From assembly GCA_029056365.1 (NCBI GenBank), contig JAIDBM010000214.1, forward strand, positions 3,556-15,784: a stretch of 12,229 nucleotides of DNA, read 5' to 3'. This stretch comes from Muribaculaceae bacterium (GTDB taxonomy: Bacteria > Bacteroidota > Bacteroidia > Bacteroidales > Muribaculaceae). The translations under genes and the position numbers were made by a program. Below the pieces are notes generated by a model. The model had not been told where the DNA came from. It saw only the letters and a program-made list of their open reading frames with translations, and did not search any database. This document shows positions 1-7,820 of this stretch, in pieces (position 1 is the first letter of the stretch; each line of letters starts with the position of its first letter).

Positions 1-18
1 CCACCCCGCTCTCCGGGC

Positions 19-37
19 GGGCCTCGGCCCTCTTTTT
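19..37 (+). terminator. Possible intrinsic terminator of a gene left of the window
   Basis: A GGGC/GCCC stem (19-22 with 27-30) closed by a CTCG tetraloop is followed at once by TCTTTTT (31-37). This is the arrangement of a rho-independent terminator read on the plus strand. It would serve a plus-strand gene that ends before the window and faces guaA. The stem is only 4 bp, although GC-only, and a second small stem (CCCG 5-8 with CGGG 14-17) sits just upstream. The left side is cut by the window edge, so the call is moderate. Confidence 0.4.
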
Positions 38-56
38 ACCACACAAATAAATCGGG

Positions 57-86
57 GGCGCGCCTGTGCATCAAGGCACAGCCGCC
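57..86 (-). terminator. Probable terminator hairpin downstream of guaA
   Basis: An inverted repeat CTGTGC (64-69) / GCACAG (76-81) with a six-base loop is extended, across a small internal loop, by GGCG (57-60) / CGCC (83-86). It begins 20 bp past the guaA stop codon. On the minus strand it is followed by CCCCGATTTATTTG, which is T-rich but not a clean T run, so the terminator call is plausible rather than strong. Confidence 0.5.
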
Positions 87-105
87 ACTGTTATAGGTTT
101 AGAGC

Positions 106-1629
106 TTATTCCCACTCGATGGTTGCCGGTGGCTTCGAGGAGATGTCGTAGCATACACGGTTCACGCCGCGCACGTTGCGGATGATGTCGTTGCTCACCT
201 GCGCCATGAAGTCATAAGGCAGATGCGCCCAGTCGGCGGTCATGGCATCGGTCGATGTAACGGCTCGGAGCGCTACAGCACGTTCATAGGTGCGCTCGTC
301 GCCCATCACGCCCACACTCTGAACCGGAAGCAGAATCACGCCTGCCTGCCATACTTTATCGTACAGATTCCAGTCGCGCAGACCACGGATGAAGATGTCG
401 TCGGCATCCTGCAGAATACGTACTTTTTCGGGTGTGATGTCGCCGAGAATGCGTACGGCCAGACCAGGACCTGGGAACGGATGGCGTTTAATAAGGTGTT
501 CGGGCATGCCGAGCGACCGGCCTACGGCACGAACCTCATCCTTGAACAGCAGTCGCAACGGCTCGCAGAGTTTCAGGTTCATCTTTTCGGGCAGTCCGCC
601 TACATTGTGATGACTCTTGATCGTTGTGCCGGTAATCGACAGCGATTCAATGCAGTCGGGGTAGATTGTGCCTTGGGCAAGCCATTTCACATCTTTGATT
701 TTGTGCGCTTCTTCATCGAACACGTCAATGAATCCTTTGCCTATGATTTTGCGTTTTGTCTCGGGATCGGTCACTCCGGCCAGTTCGCTGAAGAATTTTG
801 CCGATGCGTCCACTCCAACTACGTTGAGGCCCAGACATTCATAGTCGCGGAGAACATCGCGGAACTCGTTTTTGCGGAGCATGCCGTGGTCAACGAATAT
901 ACATGTGAGGTTCTTGCCGATGGCACGGTTGAGAAGTACAGCGGCAACCGATGAATCCACACCTCCGCTGAGGCCCAGCACCACTTTGTCGTCGCCGAGC
1001 TGCTGTTTGAGTTCGGCAACAGTGGAGTCGATGAACGACTCGGCACTCCAGCTCTGGGTTGAGCCGCATATTCCGGTCACGAAGTTGCTGAGCAGCTGCA
1101 TGCCGCATTCCGAGTGATATACCTCGGGATGGAACTGCACTCCCCATACATCTTCGCCCTCTACCTGATATGCCGCACATGGCACTTCGGCGGTCGATGC
1201 TATGATATGGAAGTTTTCAGGGAGCGAGGTGATTGTGTCGCCATGGCTCATCCATACCTGGGCGCCTGTGGTTATGCCTTTGAGGAGCGGATTGGCTTCG
1301 TCTACCTTGGTGAGATTGGCGCGTCCGTATTCGCGGGAGTCGGCCGGCTCAACCTTGCCGCCGTTGGCGTAAGCCATGAACTGGGCGCCGTAGCATATGC
1401 CCAGCAGCGGGTAGGTGCCCCTGATTCGTTCGAGTTCAACCTTGAATGCTTTCTCATCGTAAACCGAAAACGGACTTCCGGAGAGAATCACTCCTATGAC
1501 AGAGTTGTCGCCGTACGGAAATTTGTTGTAGGGTACGATTTCGCAGTAGGTGTTCAGCTCACGGACACGGCGGCCTATAAGCTGCGTAGTCTGTGAACCG
1601 AAGTCGAGAATAATGATTTTTTCTTGCAT
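106..1629 (-). CDS. guaA: GMP synthase (glutamine-hydrolysing)
   Basis: This enzyme converts XMP, ATP and glutamine to GMP, the last step of de novo guanine nucleotide synthesis in the cytoplasm. The protein has 507 residues, close to the usual 510-525. The N-terminal class I glutamine amidotransferase shows the nucleophile Cys79 in LLGICYGAQ and the His167/Glu169 pair in VQFHPE. The ATP pyrophosphatase domain has the PP-loop SGGVDSS at 221-227. The C-terminal dimerisation domain ends in KPPATIEWE, the conserved family terminus. The start is placed at 1629 (MQEKIIILDFGSQ), because family members begin just before the ILDFGSQ strand. The upstream in-frame Met at 1653 lies at the predicted transcription start and would add eight poorly conserved residues. 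It is monocistronic here, divergent from the DUF4421 gene, with its own promoter and a 3' hairpin. The identification is secure. Confidence 0.98.
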   Translation of the reverse strand: MQEKIIILDFGSQTTQLIGRRVRELNTYCEIVPYNKFPYGDNSVIGVILSGSPFSVYDEKAFKVELERIRGTYPLLGICYGAQFMAYANGGKVEPADSREYGRANLTKVDEANPLLKGITTGAQVWMSHGDTITSLPENFHIIASTAEVPCAAYQVEGEDVWGVQFHPEVYHSECGMQLLSNFVTGICGSTQSWSAESFIDSTVAELKQQLGDDKVVLGLSGGVDSSVAAVLLNRAIGKNLTCIFVDHGMLRKNEFRDVLRDYECLGLNVVGVDASAKFFSELAGVTDPETKRKIIGKGFIDVFDEEAHKIKDVKWLAQGTIYPDCIESLSITGTTIKSHHNVGGLPEKMNLKLCEPLRLLFKDEVRAVGRSLGMPEHLIKRHPFPGPGLAVRILGDITPEKVRILQDADDIFIRGLRDWNLYDKVWQAGVILLPVQSVGVMGDERTYERAVALRAVTSTDAMTADWAHLPYDFMAQVSNDIIRNVRGVNRVCYDISSKPPATIEWE

Positions 1630-1658
1630 ATTGTGATTGTCTGCGTATTTCAATGGTG

Positions 1659-1691
1659 CAAAGTTACGATTTTTTCCATAAATAACTACAA
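1659..1691 (-). promoter_or_regulatory. Bacteroidota-type promoter of guaA
   Basis: The minus strand reads TAACTTTG at 1666-1659, an exact match to the Bacteroidota sigma-ABfr -7 element TAnnTTTG. A TTG at 1691-1689, about 22 bp upstream, could serve as the -33 element. Transcription would begin near 1652 and leave a leader of about 20-25 nt before the ATG at 1629. This also argues against the upstream start at 1653. Confidence 0.6.
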
Positions 1692-1742
1692 TTCCGACAA
1701 GCTCAAGAGGGGACTTACGGCTCTTTTTTCGGAAATTTTTGC

Positions 1743-1750
1743 TAATTTTG
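1743..1750 (+). promoter_or_regulatory. Bacteroidota-type -7 element of the DUF4421 gene
   Basis: TAATTTTG at 1743-1750 matches TAnnTTTG exactly and lies 53 bp upstream of the ATG at 1803. No convincing TTTG-type -33 box is seen at the expected distance; the region instead holds a T-rich run (1721-1740). Transcription would start near 1757. The element is back to back with the guaA promoter in the same gap. Confidence 0.5.
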
Positions 1751-1802
1751 CACTCTCAATTCCATTAATGACCAAAAAACCGGTTTAGTTTTGAAAAGGT
1801 AT

Positions 1803-2852
1803 ATGCAGAGAATCCTGGTAGCGGCAGTGCTTTTTATGTCTGCGGCATTGCCTTCGGCAGCCATCAGTCTCAATCTCGACTCTATTGCCGAGTGGGGCCG
1901 TTTTCCACGGTTCTGTATTGGTGTATATCGCTGGGGCGACCGTTTTTTCAATTCCTACGATTCCACATATGTGCAAGGCACCGGCTATAAATTCAATGTA
2001 AAGGTAACCACCGATTCGTGGTTCGACTTCTATAACTTCATGCTGCCGGAGCGTACCACCATGCACATGCGCAGCGAGCCGTCGACTTCAATCGGAGCCC
2101 ACCTTACCTATCTGGCGGTATCTGTAGGTTATGACGTGAATTTTTCAAAACTGTTCGGTGGTCCGAGCGAAGCACGTCAACGCTATAATTTCGGGTTTAA
2201 CTGCAGTCTTTTTGCAGCCGAACTGAGTTATATCAAGAACGATGTCGGCACTCGCATCACACGTTTCGGCACCGCCGGCATCGACACCGACTATAAAATC
2301 AAATTGCCCTTCAAGGGAATAAACGTGTCGTCGTGGAACCTCGACACATATTATTTTTTCAACCACAAACGTTATTCGCAGGCAGCCGCATTCAATTTCA
2401 GCAAGCTGCAGAAAAAGAGTCAGGGATCGTTTTATGCCGGGGTGTCGATATACACACAGCATTTCGATTTTGATTTCAGCGAGTTGCCCTCTGAAATACT
2501 CGAGCACTTGCCGCAGTCGTGGCCCGACTACCGTTATAATGTCAAGACCCACAACTATGCGTTGCGTGCCGGTTATGGATATAACTGGGCGTTGGGCCGC
2601 CACTGGCTTATCGGTGTTACCGAATCGCCTGTGATAGGTCTGAAGAAGGGTTTTATAAACAGCGAAGACGAGCATGTGTCGTGTTCGCTGTCTAACCGAT
2701 TGGGTGTTGCAGTGGTGTGGAACAACGGACATTGGTTTTTCGGAGCCACTGGCCGCTGCGATATAGGGCTTATATACGACAAGGAGCATACCTTCGCCAA
2801 TGCATTTGTCACAGGCCAGATGTCGGTAGGATACCGCTTCAATCTGTGGTGA
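1803..2852 (+). CDS. DUF4421 family exported protein, probable outer-membrane beta-barrel
   Basis: The protein has 349 residues from the ATG. It resembles the DUF4421 family, which is found in Bacteroidota and has no established function. A signal peptide is clear: a short basic start, the hydrophobic stretch ILVAAVLFMSAALP, and a cut near SAA. The rest is rich in alternating aromatic strands (for example YNFGFNCSLFAAELSY and HNYALRAGYGYNWALG) and ends in GYRFNLW. This resembles a beta-barrel with a terminal aromatic residue, so outer-membrane location is inferred. A TTG at 1791, in frame, would give MKRYMQRIL and a more basic signal peptide. The ATG at 1803 is preferred because TTG starts are rare and AAAAGG lies just before it. 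It is a single gene, divergent from guaA and convergent with radA; the neighbours do not suggest a specific role. Confidence 0.8.
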   Translation: MQRILVAAVLFMSAALPSAAISLNLDSIAEWGRFPRFCIGVYRWGDRFFNSYDSTYVQGTGYKFNVKVTTDSWFDFYNFMLPERTTMHMRSEPSTSIGAHLTYLAVSVGYDVNFSKLFGGPSEARQRYNFGFNCSLFAAELSYIKNDVGTRITRFGTAGIDTDYKIKLPFKGINVSSWNLDTYYFFNHKRYSQAAAFNFSKLQKKSQGSFYAGVSIYTQHFDFDFSELPSEILEHLPQSWPDYRYNVKTHNYALRAGYGYNWALGRHWLIGVTESPVIGLKKGFINSEDEHVSCSLSNRLGVAVVWNNGHWFFGATGRCDIGLIYDKEHTFANAFVTGQMSVGYRFNLW

Positions 2853-2856
2853 TGGT

Positions 2857-2879
2857 GCCGGCTGTCGGGCTTTGGTTTT
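2857..2879 (+). terminator. Weak possible terminator between the convergent DUF4421 gene and radA
   Basis: The 29-bp gap between two convergent stop codons contains GCC (2857-2859) and GGC (2868-2870) that could pair, followed by TTTGGTTTT (2871-2879). The stem is only three base pairs, so this is a weak candidate. No other terminator fits in the gap, and the convergent transcripts may run into one another. Confidence 0.2.
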
Positions 2880-2881
2880 CG

Positions 2882-4252
2882 TCAGGCGAAAAGTGCACGG
2901 AATGCGTCGTCGACACGTTTCACTTCCTCGATTTTAATTCGCATCTGCTGCAGGTCGATGCCTTTGAGATTGCCCTGCGGTATGAGCATGTGTGTCATAC
3001 CTAATTTTTCGGCCTCGCCGATTCGCTGCTCGATGCGTGTCACAGGGCGTATTTCGCCCGACAGTCCTACTTCGCCCGCCATACAGTAGCCACGCGGGAT
3101 GGCCATGTCGACATTGCTCGACAACACAGCGCTGATTACAGCCAGATCGAGTGCGGGGTCGTTTACTTTCAGGCCTCCGGCAATGTTCAGGAACACATCT
3201 TTCTGGGCCAGCTTGAAGCCGACACGCTTCTCAAGCACTGCCAGGAGCATGTTCATGCGTTTGCTGTCGAAACCGGTGACGCTGCGCTGCGGTGTGCCGT
3301 AGGCGGCTGTGCTTACAAGTGCCTGTGATTCTATCAGAAACGGACGGGCACCTTCAAGAGTCACGCCGATGGCTACGCCGGAAAGTTCTTCATCGTGTTG
3401 CGACAGCAGCATTTCCGACGGGTTTGTTACCTCGCGCAGGCCATGGCGGCACATTTCGTAGATGCCGAGTTCGCTGGTTGAGCCGAAGCGGTTTTTTATA
3501 GCCCGGAGTATCCGGTACATGTACTGGCGGTCGCCTTCGAACTGTATTACCGCATCGACTATGTGCTCAAGCACTTTCGGACCTGCCAGAGAGCCTTCTT
3601 TGGTGATATGGCCGATGAGCAGCACAGGCACCGAAGCCTCTTTGGCATATTTCAGCAGCTGGGCGGCACACTCCCGTACCTGGCTTACAGAGCCTGCCGA
3701 CGACTCGATTGTGTCGGAGGCTATGGTCTGGATGGAGTCAATCACAACAATGCCGGGATTCACTTCCTCGATGTGGCGGAAAATAGTTTCAAGCGATGTC
3801 TCGCACACAATGAAGCAGTTGTCGCTGCCGCGGCCTATGCGGTCGGCGCGTAGTTTGAGCTGTGTGGCACTTTCCTCGCCCGAAACGTACAGTATGGTTT
3901 TCGATTTTATCGACAGCAGGTTTTGCAGTACAAGTGTGCTTTTACCTATACCTGGCTCTCCGCCAAGCAGCACCAGCGACCCCGGTACGAGTCCGCCGCC
4001 GAGCACACGGTTCAGTTCCTGGCTGGGGAGTTTTATCCGTGGTTCGTCGAGTGCCTGTATGTCGTTTACGGCCATGGCCACCGAGCGGTTTCTTCCGGCT
4101 ACCGGCGAGGGAGTCCGCTGGGGAGCGGAGCTTATTTTTTCCTCCACCATGGTGTTCCATGCGCCGCATGCGGGGCACTTGCCCGCCCATTTGGGCGAGT
4201 CGGCCCCGCATGCGTTGCAGTACCATACGGATTTTACGTTTTTGCGCGACAT
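2882..4252 (-). CDS. radA: DNA repair protein RadA (Sms), branch-migration ATPase
   Basis: RadA is a RecA-like, DnaB-like ATPase that drives branch migration of recombination intermediates. The protein has 456 residues, the usual length. It begins with the four-cysteine zinc finger (Cys12, Cys15, Cys26, Cys29). The Walker A motif GEPGIGKS is at 98-105, Walker B VVIDS at 169-173, and the RadA signature KNRFG at 253-257. The C-terminal Lon-like domain follows, with SVTGFDSKRMNMLLAVLEKR and a GLSGEIRPV segment, all expected in the family. The ATG shares one base with the secA stop (TAATG on the minus strand), so the two genes are probably co-transcribed and translationally coupled. No separate promoter is apparent. 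All expected motifs are intact. Confidence 0.97.
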   Translation of the reverse strand: MSRKNVKSVWYCNACGADSPKWAGKCPACGAWNTMVEEKISSAPQRTPSPVAGRNRSVAMAVNDIQALDEPRIKLPSQELNRVLGGGLVPGSLVLLGGEPGIGKSTLVLQNLLSIKSKTILYVSGEESATQLKLRADRIGRGSDNCFIVCETSLETIFRHIEEVNPGIVVIDSIQTIASDTIESSAGSVSQVRECAAQLLKYAKEASVPVLLIGHITKEGSLAGPKVLEHIVDAVIQFEGDRQYMYRILRAIKNRFGSTSELGIYEMCRHGLREVTNPSEMLLSQHDEELSGVAIGVTLEGARPFLIESQALVSTAAYGTPQRSVTGFDSKRMNMLLAVLEKRVGFKLAQKDVFLNIAGGLKVNDPALDLAVISAVLSSNVDMAIPRGYCMAGEVGLSGEIRPVTRIEQRIGEAEKLGMTHMLIPQGNLKGIDLQQMRIKIEEVKRVDDAFRALFA

Positions 4253-7200
4253 TATGCGTTGCGTCCGTGGCAGTTCTTATATTTCTTGCCGCTGCCGCAG
4301 GGACAGGGGTCGTTGCGTCCGACTTTCGGCCCGGCTTTCACCGGCATGGGTTTCGGACGTTCGCCCTGCTGGGCGCTGGCCACGCGGCGCTGTTCCTCGC
4401 CGGGGGCTTCGGCTTTAGTCTCGTTGTAGCGGACAGCCTTGCGGGGCATATCCGGTCCGGCTTCTTTCATTTCCACGCGCTGTTGCGGAGCAGGCTGCTG
4501 TGCGGGTTGTTCCGCAGCTGTTCCGTCATTTGTCGGTTCGCCTGACGCCGGCTGAGAAGGCTGGTCGCCAGTGGGGGGAGCTACCGGAATGTTCGCACGC
4601 ATCAGACACGACACCGCTTTGTTGTTGAGCTGGTTGAGCATTGATTCAAACAGATGGAACGATTCAACCTTGTAGATTACCAGCGGGTCTTTCTGTTCGT
4701 AGCTTGCGTTCTGAACGCTCTGACGCAGCTGGTCAAGTTCACGGAGGTGTTCTTTCCAGAGTTCATCGATTGTCACGAGCACGAGTTTCTTCTGCCATTC
4801 CTTTACGATGCTGCGGCATTCGGTCTTGTAGGCTTCCTCAAGGTCGACGCGCAGATTGAAACGGCGGCGTGAGCCATCGGAAATAGGCACGATTATGCGT
4901 CCGCGATATTCGGTATTTTCGTACATGTTGTTTATTACCGGTATGGCTACTTCGCGAATGCGTTCGTTGCGGCGGTTGAATGCCTCGACGGCCGCTTCGT
5001 GCAGTCGTTCGATTTTGTCCTGACGGGAAAGATTGCGATATTCGTCTTCGGTATACGGAAGCTCTATCGACAGCAGTTTGAGCGCTTCCTGCTCCAGGTC
5101 GGCATAGAAGGCGGGTTCCTCGTTGTTTACAATCAGGTTTTCTACCGAATCGTAAATCATGTTGGCGATGTCGATGCCGATACGCTCGCCGATAAGGGCG
5201 TGATGGCGGCGGGTGTAGATGTAGTTACGCTGCTTGTTCATCACGTCGTCGTATTCAAGCAGGCGTTTGCGGATGCCGAAGTTGTTTTCCTCTACTCGCT
5301 TCTGGGCTTTTTCAATGGCGTTCGAAACCATTTTGTGTTCAATGGGTTCTCCTTCCTGAAGGCCGAAGCGGTCGAGCCATTTCATAACGGAGTCGGTGGC
5401 GAAGAGTCGCATCAGCTGGTCTTCGAACGAAACAAAGAAGATTGATGTGCCCGGGTCGCCCTGACGTCCGGCACGTCCGCGCAGCTGACGGTCGACGCGG
5501 CGCGACTCATGACGTTCGGTGCCTATGATGGCCAGACCGCCTGCGGCTTTTACCTCGGGTGTGAGTTTTATGTCGGTACCACGGCCGGCCATGTTGGTGG
5601 CTATGGTAACTGTGCCCGGCCGACCTGCAAGAGCCACGATTTCAGCTTCGCGCTGGTGCAGCTTGGCATTAAGCACATTGTGCTCGATACGGCGCATCTT
5701 GAGCATTTTGCTAAGAAGTTCCGATATTTCAACCGAGGTGGTGCCTACGAGCACCGGGCGGCCCTCTTTCACGAGGCGTTCGATTTCTTCAATCACTGCG
5801 GTGTACTTTTCTTTCTTGGTTTTGTACACGCGGTCGTTCATGTCGATTCGTGCCACGGGGCGGTTTGTGGGTATTGTCACCACATCGAGTTTGTAGATGT
5901 CCCAGAACTCACCTGCTTCGGTTTCAGCCGTACCGGTCATACCGGCGAGTTTGTGATACATGCGGAAGTAGTTCTGCAGGGTAATGGTGGCGAATGTCTG
6001 TGTGGCGGCTTCTACTTTCACGCCTTCCTTTGCTTCTATGGCCTGGTGGAGGCCGTCGGAATAGCGGCGTCCTTCCATGATACGTCCGGTCTGTTCGTCG
6101 ACAATCTTGATTTTGTTGTCGTCAATCACATATTCGACGTCTTTTTCAAACAGGGTGTATGCTTTCAGAAGCTGGGTTACTGTGTGTACGCGTTCGGCTT
6201 TCACTGCATAGTTCTGCATGAGTTCGTCTTTGCGGGCCTGACGTTCCGAGGCATCGGGCATATGCTCGAGTTCGGAAAGCTGGGAGGCTATGTCGGGCAG
6301 AACGAAGAACATGGGGTCTTCGATTTTGCCGGTAAGTTCGTCGATGCCTTTGTCGGTGAGTTCGACGCTGCGGTTTTTTTCATCGATTACAAAATACAGC
6401 GGATCGGTGATGAAGGGCATTTCGCGGGCGTTGTCCTGCAGGTAATGGGCCTCGGTCTGCAGCAACAGGTTTTTCATACCTTCCTGCGAGAGGAATTTGA
6501 TCAGCGGCTGGTATTTGGGCAGGCCTTTGAAAACGCGGAACAGAAGTATGGCGCCTTCTTTCTGCTGGTCTTTGTTGTCAGAGGCGATTTTTTCTTTGGC
6601 CTCGGCAAGTATTTTGGTGATAAGGCGCCGCTGGGCTTCAACCACTTTCTGTACGTTCGATTTATAGATGTCGAAATACTGGTCATCGCCTCTCGGCACG
6701 GGGCCTGATATAATCAGAGGTGTACGCGCGTCGTCGATAAGTACTGAATCGACCTCATCGACAATAGCGTAATAGTGCTTGCGCTGAACCATGTCTTCAG
6801 GTTCCATGGCCATATTGTCGCGCAGATAGTCGAAGCCGAATTCGTTGTTTGTGCCGAATGTGATGTCGCAGTTGTATGCGGCGCGGCGTTCGGGGGTGTT
6901 GGGCTCGTGTTTGTCGATGCAGTCTACGGTCGAACCGTGGAACATGTACAGCGGTCCCATCCATTCGGAGTCGCGCTTCGACAGGTAGTCGTTCACAGTA
7001 ACCACGTGAACGCCACGGCGGGAGAGCGAGCGCAGGAAAACCGGCAGTGTCGCCACAAGTGTCTTGCCTTCGCCGGTTGCCATTTCGGCGATTTTGCCCT
7101 GGTGCAGCACAATACCGCCGATAAGCTGTACATCGTAGTGTACCATGTCCCAGGTAACGGGGTTGCCGCCGGCAAGCCATGTGGTTTTCCAGATGGCTTT

Positions 7201-7653
7201 ATCGCCTTCGATTGTAACGAATTCGCGGCCCTGGCCTGCGAGTTCGCGGTCGAGGGCGGTGGCTGTCACTTCCACAGTGTCGTTGGCTGCGAACCGTGCT
7301 GCAGTCTCGCGCATGGTGGCGAATACTTCGGGCAGGTGTTCGTTGAGTTTGTCCTCAAGGGTGTCGAGGATGTTTTTCTCGTGTTTGTCGATTTTATCCC
7401 ACAGAGGCTGGCGCTGATCGTATGGCAGGGTTTCTATTTCGGCTTTTATGCGGGTTATCTCATCGGCGTCATGACGGGTGGCGGCATCTATGTCGGCGCG
7501 TACCGCATCGATGCGGCCACGGAGCTCGTCGACTGTGAGATTCTGGAGTTCAGGGCCTTTTGCCTTGATTTTCTCCACAATGGGCATGATGGACTTCAGG
7601 TCGCGTTGCGACTTGTTGCCGAAGAGTTTGCTAAGAACGTTTATGAATGACAT
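4252..7653 (-). CDS. secA: Preprotein translocase ATPase SecA, Bacteroidota type
   Basis: SecA is the motor that pushes unfolded preproteins through SecYEG at the inner membrane. From MSFINVLSKLFGNKSQRD the protein has 1133 residues, well above the roughly 900 of E. coli SecA. The extra length lies in an insertion of about 90 charged residues between the N-terminal helix and the first nucleotide-binding fold (about 50-165), as is usual in Bacteroidota, and in a Pro/Gln/Glu-rich linker (about 1026-1110). Walker A GEGKT is at 194-198 and the DEAD-like DEVDS at 299-303, followed by DDARTPLIISGP. GTDIKL and the RGRAGRQGDPG segment mark the second motor domain. The C-terminus keeps the zinc motif CPCGSGKKYKNCH (Cys1117, Cys1119, Cys1128, His1129), which binds SecB or ribosomes in other bacteria. 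The frame stays open 27 codons upstream to a GTG at 7734, but that stretch does not look like SecA. It heads a two-gene unit with radA. Confidence 0.98.
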   Translation of the reverse strand: MSFINVLSKLFGNKSQRDLKSIMPIVEKIKAKGPELQNLTVDELRGRIDAVRADIDAATRHDADEITRIKAEIETLPYDQRQPLWDKIDKHEKNILDTLEDKLNEHLPEVFATMRETAARFAANDTVEVTATALDRELAGQGREFVTIEGDKAIWKTTWLAGGNPVTWDMVHYDVQLIGGIVLHQGKIAEMATGEGKTLVATLPVFLRSLSRRGVHVVTVNDYLSKRDSEWMGPLYMFHGSTVDCIDKHEPNTPERRAAYNCDITFGTNNEFGFDYLRDNMAMEPEDMVQRKHYYAIVDEVDSVLIDDARTPLIISGPVPRGDDQYFDIYKSNVQKVVEAQRRLITKILAEAKEKIASDNKDQQKEGAILLFRVFKGLPKYQPLIKFLSQEGMKNLLLQTEAHYLQDNAREMPFITDPLYFVIDEKNRSVELTDKGIDELTGKIEDPMFFVLPDIASQLSELEHMPDASERQARKDELMQNYAVKAERVHTVTQLLKAYTLFEKDVEYVIDDNKIKIVDEQTGRIMEGRRYSDGLHQAIEAKEGVKVEAATQTFATITLQNYFRMYHKLAGMTGTAETEAGEFWDIYKLDVVTIPTNRPVARIDMNDRVYKTKKEKYTAVIEEIERLVKEGRPVLVGTTSVEISELLSKMLKMRRIEHNVLNAKLHQREAEIVALAGRPGTVTIATNMAGRGTDIKLTPEVKAAGGLAIIGTERHESRRVDRQLRGRAGRQGDPGTSIFFVSFEDQLMRLFATDSVMKWLDRFGLQEGEPIEHKMVSNAIEKAQKRVEENNFGIRKRLLEYDDVMNKQRNYIYTRRHHALIGERIGIDIANMIYDSVENLIVNNEEPAFYADLEQEALKLLSIELPYTEDEYRNLSRQDKIERLHEAAVEAFNRRNERIREVAIPVINNMYENTEYRGRIIVPISDGSRRRFNLRVDLEEAYKTECRSIVKEWQKKLVLVTIDELWKEHLRELDQLRQSVQNASYEQKDPLVIYKVESFHLFESMLNQLNNKAVSCLMRANIPVAPPTGDQPSQPASGEPTNDGTAAEQPAQQPAPQQRVEMKEAGPDMPRKAVRYNETKAEAPGEEQRRVASAQQGERPKPMPVKAGPKVGRNDPCPCGSGKKYKNCHGRNA

Positions 7654-7724
7654 TGTATGTGGTTTTATATTATTTTCGTGATTTATGCAGTTGATGTGGG
7701 GTAAGTATATATACGCACACACGG

Positions 7725-7747
7725 CCCGGAGCACAATCAGGTGCGGG
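7725..7747 (-). promoter_or_regulatory. Possible hairpin in the secA leader
   Basis: CCCG (7725-7728) pairs with CGGG (7744-7747), and CAC (7732-7734) with GTG (7741-7743), around a six-base loop with a three-base bulge on one side. It would form in the first 35 nt of the predicted secA transcript, which starts near 7760, about 75-95 nt ahead of the ATG. The GC-only outer stem stands out in an otherwise AT-rich leader. A role in secA control is only a guess. Confidence 0.3.
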
Positions 7748-7766
7748 ACTGTGTGGTATCTGTCGG

Positions 7767-7774
7767 CAAAGATA
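7767..7774 (-). promoter_or_regulatory. Bacteroidota-type -7 element for secA-radA
   Basis: The minus strand reads TATCTTTG, an exact TAnnTTTG match, in the 167-bp gap upstream of secA. No clear -33 TTG is seen at the usual spacing. Transcription would start near 7760, giving a leader of about 105 nt. The site suggests that secA-radA has its own promoter and does not rely on read-through from the cca-queD-queE-lnb operon. Confidence 0.5.
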
Positions 7775-7791
7775 ATAAAAATTACTGAAAC

Positions 7792-7812
7792 TCAGCGGAT
7801 ATGAATCACTGA
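7792..7812 (-). terminator. Weak possible terminator of the upstream operon
   Basis: TCAG (7792-7795) pairs with CTGA (7809-7812) and GAT (7798-7800) with ATC (7805-7807) around an ATGA loop, with a small internal loop between. It begins 9 bp past the stop codon of the phosphatase-like gene. On the minus strand it is followed, after about ten bases, by AATTTTTATTAT. The stem is AT-rich and the T run is not adjacent, so termination would be leaky at best. Confidence 0.25.
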
Positions 7813-7820
7813 AATGTATC

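Noticed and set aside
223..954. 243-codon open frame on the plus strand opposite guaA
   Set aside because: It is a mirror of the conserved GuaA ATPase domain, with no independent evidence of coding.
1630..1653. Using the Met at 1653 as the guaA start
   Set aside because: It coincides with the predicted transcription start and adds eight residues ahead of the conserved N-terminal strand.
3462..4418. 318-codon open frame on the plus strand across the radA-secA junction
   Set aside because: It is antisense to two well-supported genes, and its Ser/Arg/Pro-rich product is typical of a shadow frame.
5509..6708. 399-codon open frame on the plus strand opposite secA
   Set aside because: It lies wholly antisense to the conserved SecA motor domains. 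Its protein is rich in Phe, Gly, His and Val, as expected from reading the complement of GC-biased codons, and shows no recognisable domain.
6775..7650. 291-codon open frame on the plus strand opposite the start of secA
   Set aside because: It is antisense to the SecA N-terminal and first motor domains; no domain, signal peptide or promoter supports it.
7654..7734. Using the GTG at 7734 as the secA start
   Set aside because: The 27 extra residues do not resemble SecA, whose N-terminus typically begins a few residues before a KLFG-type helix as at 7653. The stretch fits a leader better.
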